From Candidatus Latescibacterota bacterium (lineage in GTDB: Bacteria; Latescibacterota; MVCY01), in NCBI GenBank assembly GCA_030669445.1, contig DAOVDP010000001.1, positions 1-22,366 on the forward strand: a DNA stretch of 22,366 nucleotides, in the 5' to 3' direction. Numbering within the stretch: position 1 is the first letter of the stretch; each line of letters opens with the position of its first letter. The notes under the pieces are model-generated. The model saw nothing but the letters and a program-made list of their open reading frames with translations, did not search any database and was not told the DNA's origin. Shown in pieces: positions 21,739 to 22,366 of this stretch. The position numbers and the translations under genes were made by a program.

Positions 21739-22366
21739 CTATTGCCCGACAATCTCTATTTCCAGTTCCAACTCAATTCCGGTGGCATTGCTCACTCGTT
21801 CTCTTATCTTCTCGATTAGCTTCAGAACATCGCTGGCCTTGGCCTTGCCGCGATTTATGATGAAATTGGCGTGCAGCTCTGAGACCACGGCGTCTCCATA
21901 GCTCATCCCTTTACAGCCTGCCTGTTCGATTAACTGTCCGGCTGAATAGCCAGGAGGATTCTTGAACACACAACCGGCACATTTTTTCCCTACTGGCTGC
22001 GATGTCAGTCTTGTCTTGAGATAGTCTTCTATCCTCGTCTTCACATTCACCGGGTCTTCTGGGTAAAACTGGAAGGTGACCACCGTTAGGATAAGGTCCT
22101 TTGGCAGATTGCTTCGGCGGTATTCAAAAATAATTTGGTTCCTCTTGAGAGTTGTAACCTCAAGCGAATTAACATTAAGAGTATCTACTTCAAGCAGTGG
22201 ATCGGATATTTCTGCTTTGAGGATGCCGGCGTTACCCTTTACTGCCCCTCCTACGGTTCCGGGAATCCCGGCAGCGAACTCCAATCCCCCCAATCCTTGC
22301 TGAAGACAGAACTGGAGCAATCGAGGCAGTTCCACACCTGCCCCTGCAGATATTCGTCCGTCAGAG
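21739..22366 (-). CDS. murB: UDP-N-acetylenolpyruvoylglucosamine reductase, N-terminus beyond window edge
   Basis: The frame is open from the right edge (DGRISAGAGVELPRLLQF...) to the TAG at 21739, giving about 208 residues; the first third, with the FAD pyrophosphate-binding start, lies outside. MurB reduces UDP-GlcNAc-enolpyruvate to UDP-MurNAc with NADPH. Diagnostic segments are FAAGIPGTVGGAVKGNAGI, YRRSNLP, and the substrate-binding CAGCVFKNPPGYSAGQLIE followed by HANFIINRGKA. The Ser-type proton donor of E. coli MurB is replaced by Cys in GCVFKNP, as in many type II MurB enzymes. It heads the visible dcw segment murB-ftsQ-ftsA-ftsZ, the usual order. Confidence 0.95.
   Translation of the reverse strand, partial: SDGRISAGAGVELPRLLQFCLQQGLGGLEFAAGIPGTVGGAVKGNAGILKAEISDPLLEVDTLNVNSLEVTTLKRNQIIFEYRRSNLPKDLILTVVTFQFYPEDPVNVKTRIEDYLKTRLTSQPVGKKCAGCVFKNPPGYSAGQLIEQAGCKGMSYGDAVVSELHANFIINRGKAKASDVLKLIEKIRERVSNATGIELELEIEIVGQ

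Overview
The window carries chromosomal housekeeping genes of a Gram-negative bacterium. A WaaF-type heptosyltransferase and several exported or lipid-anchored proteins imply an outer membrane. The gene mix suggests an uncultured lineage of the FCB/candidate-phylum kind: a discoidin-like exported protein, a CBM9-like exported protein ending in a WG-x-IK-x-LFR tail, a DnaQ-DinG fusion, a four-cysteine L28, and many palindromic intergenic repeats. I cannot assign a phylum from the sequence alone. No rRNA, tRNA or CRISPR array was seen.

Layout. Positions 1-4714 are minus-strand genes for surface or sugar-related functions: a discoidin-like exported protein running off the left edge, a lipoprotein directly upstream of it, a CBM9-like exported protein, and a LacI-family regulator with its own promoter, a palindromic operator and a terminator. 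Positions 5254-8644 are a plus-strand, strongly A/T-rich gene pair: a DUF6057-like polytopic membrane protein overlapping a membrane-anchored beta-propeller protein with a CxxCH haem motif. The pair looks foreign and has repeat elements on both sides. A ThuA-like gene follows (8831-9463), apparently driven by a promoter at the end of one of those repeats. Then come a minus-strand DnaQ-DinG helicase (9724-12675) and a minus-strand run hisC, HAD hydrolase, pheA, GT9-like half protein, waaF (17537 down to 12854) with overlapping ends, preceded by a clear promoter and a structured leader. From 18127 a plus-strand rpmB runs tail-to-tail into the end of a dcw cluster read on the minus strand: murB (partial at the right edge), ftsQ, ftsA, ftsZ.

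How the genes work together. MurB supplies UDP-MurNAc for peptidoglycan, while FtsQ, FtsA and FtsZ build the divisome. HisC plus PheA can make phenylalanine (prephenate to phenylpyruvate to Phe) if this HisC has the broad aromatic specificity known for the family; the HAD protein between them is an unassigned phosphatase. WaaF and its half-sized neighbour point to LPS core synthesis.

The most unusual features are the intergenic repeats and the foreign-looking gene pair. At least three copies of one repeat family (3395, 4963, 17837) share a terminus resembling GATCCTTTCGTAAAAAGTC. That same terminus, as an inverted repeat flanked by a 6-bp direct repeat, brackets an unrelated core at 9568-9713. 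Another element (8640-8787) supplies the stop codon of one gene and a promoter for the next. A 96-bp sequence at 3528-3623 folds as a complete three-way junction. The transferred-looking DUF6057/CxxCH-propeller pair is the best candidate for an undescribed functional system.
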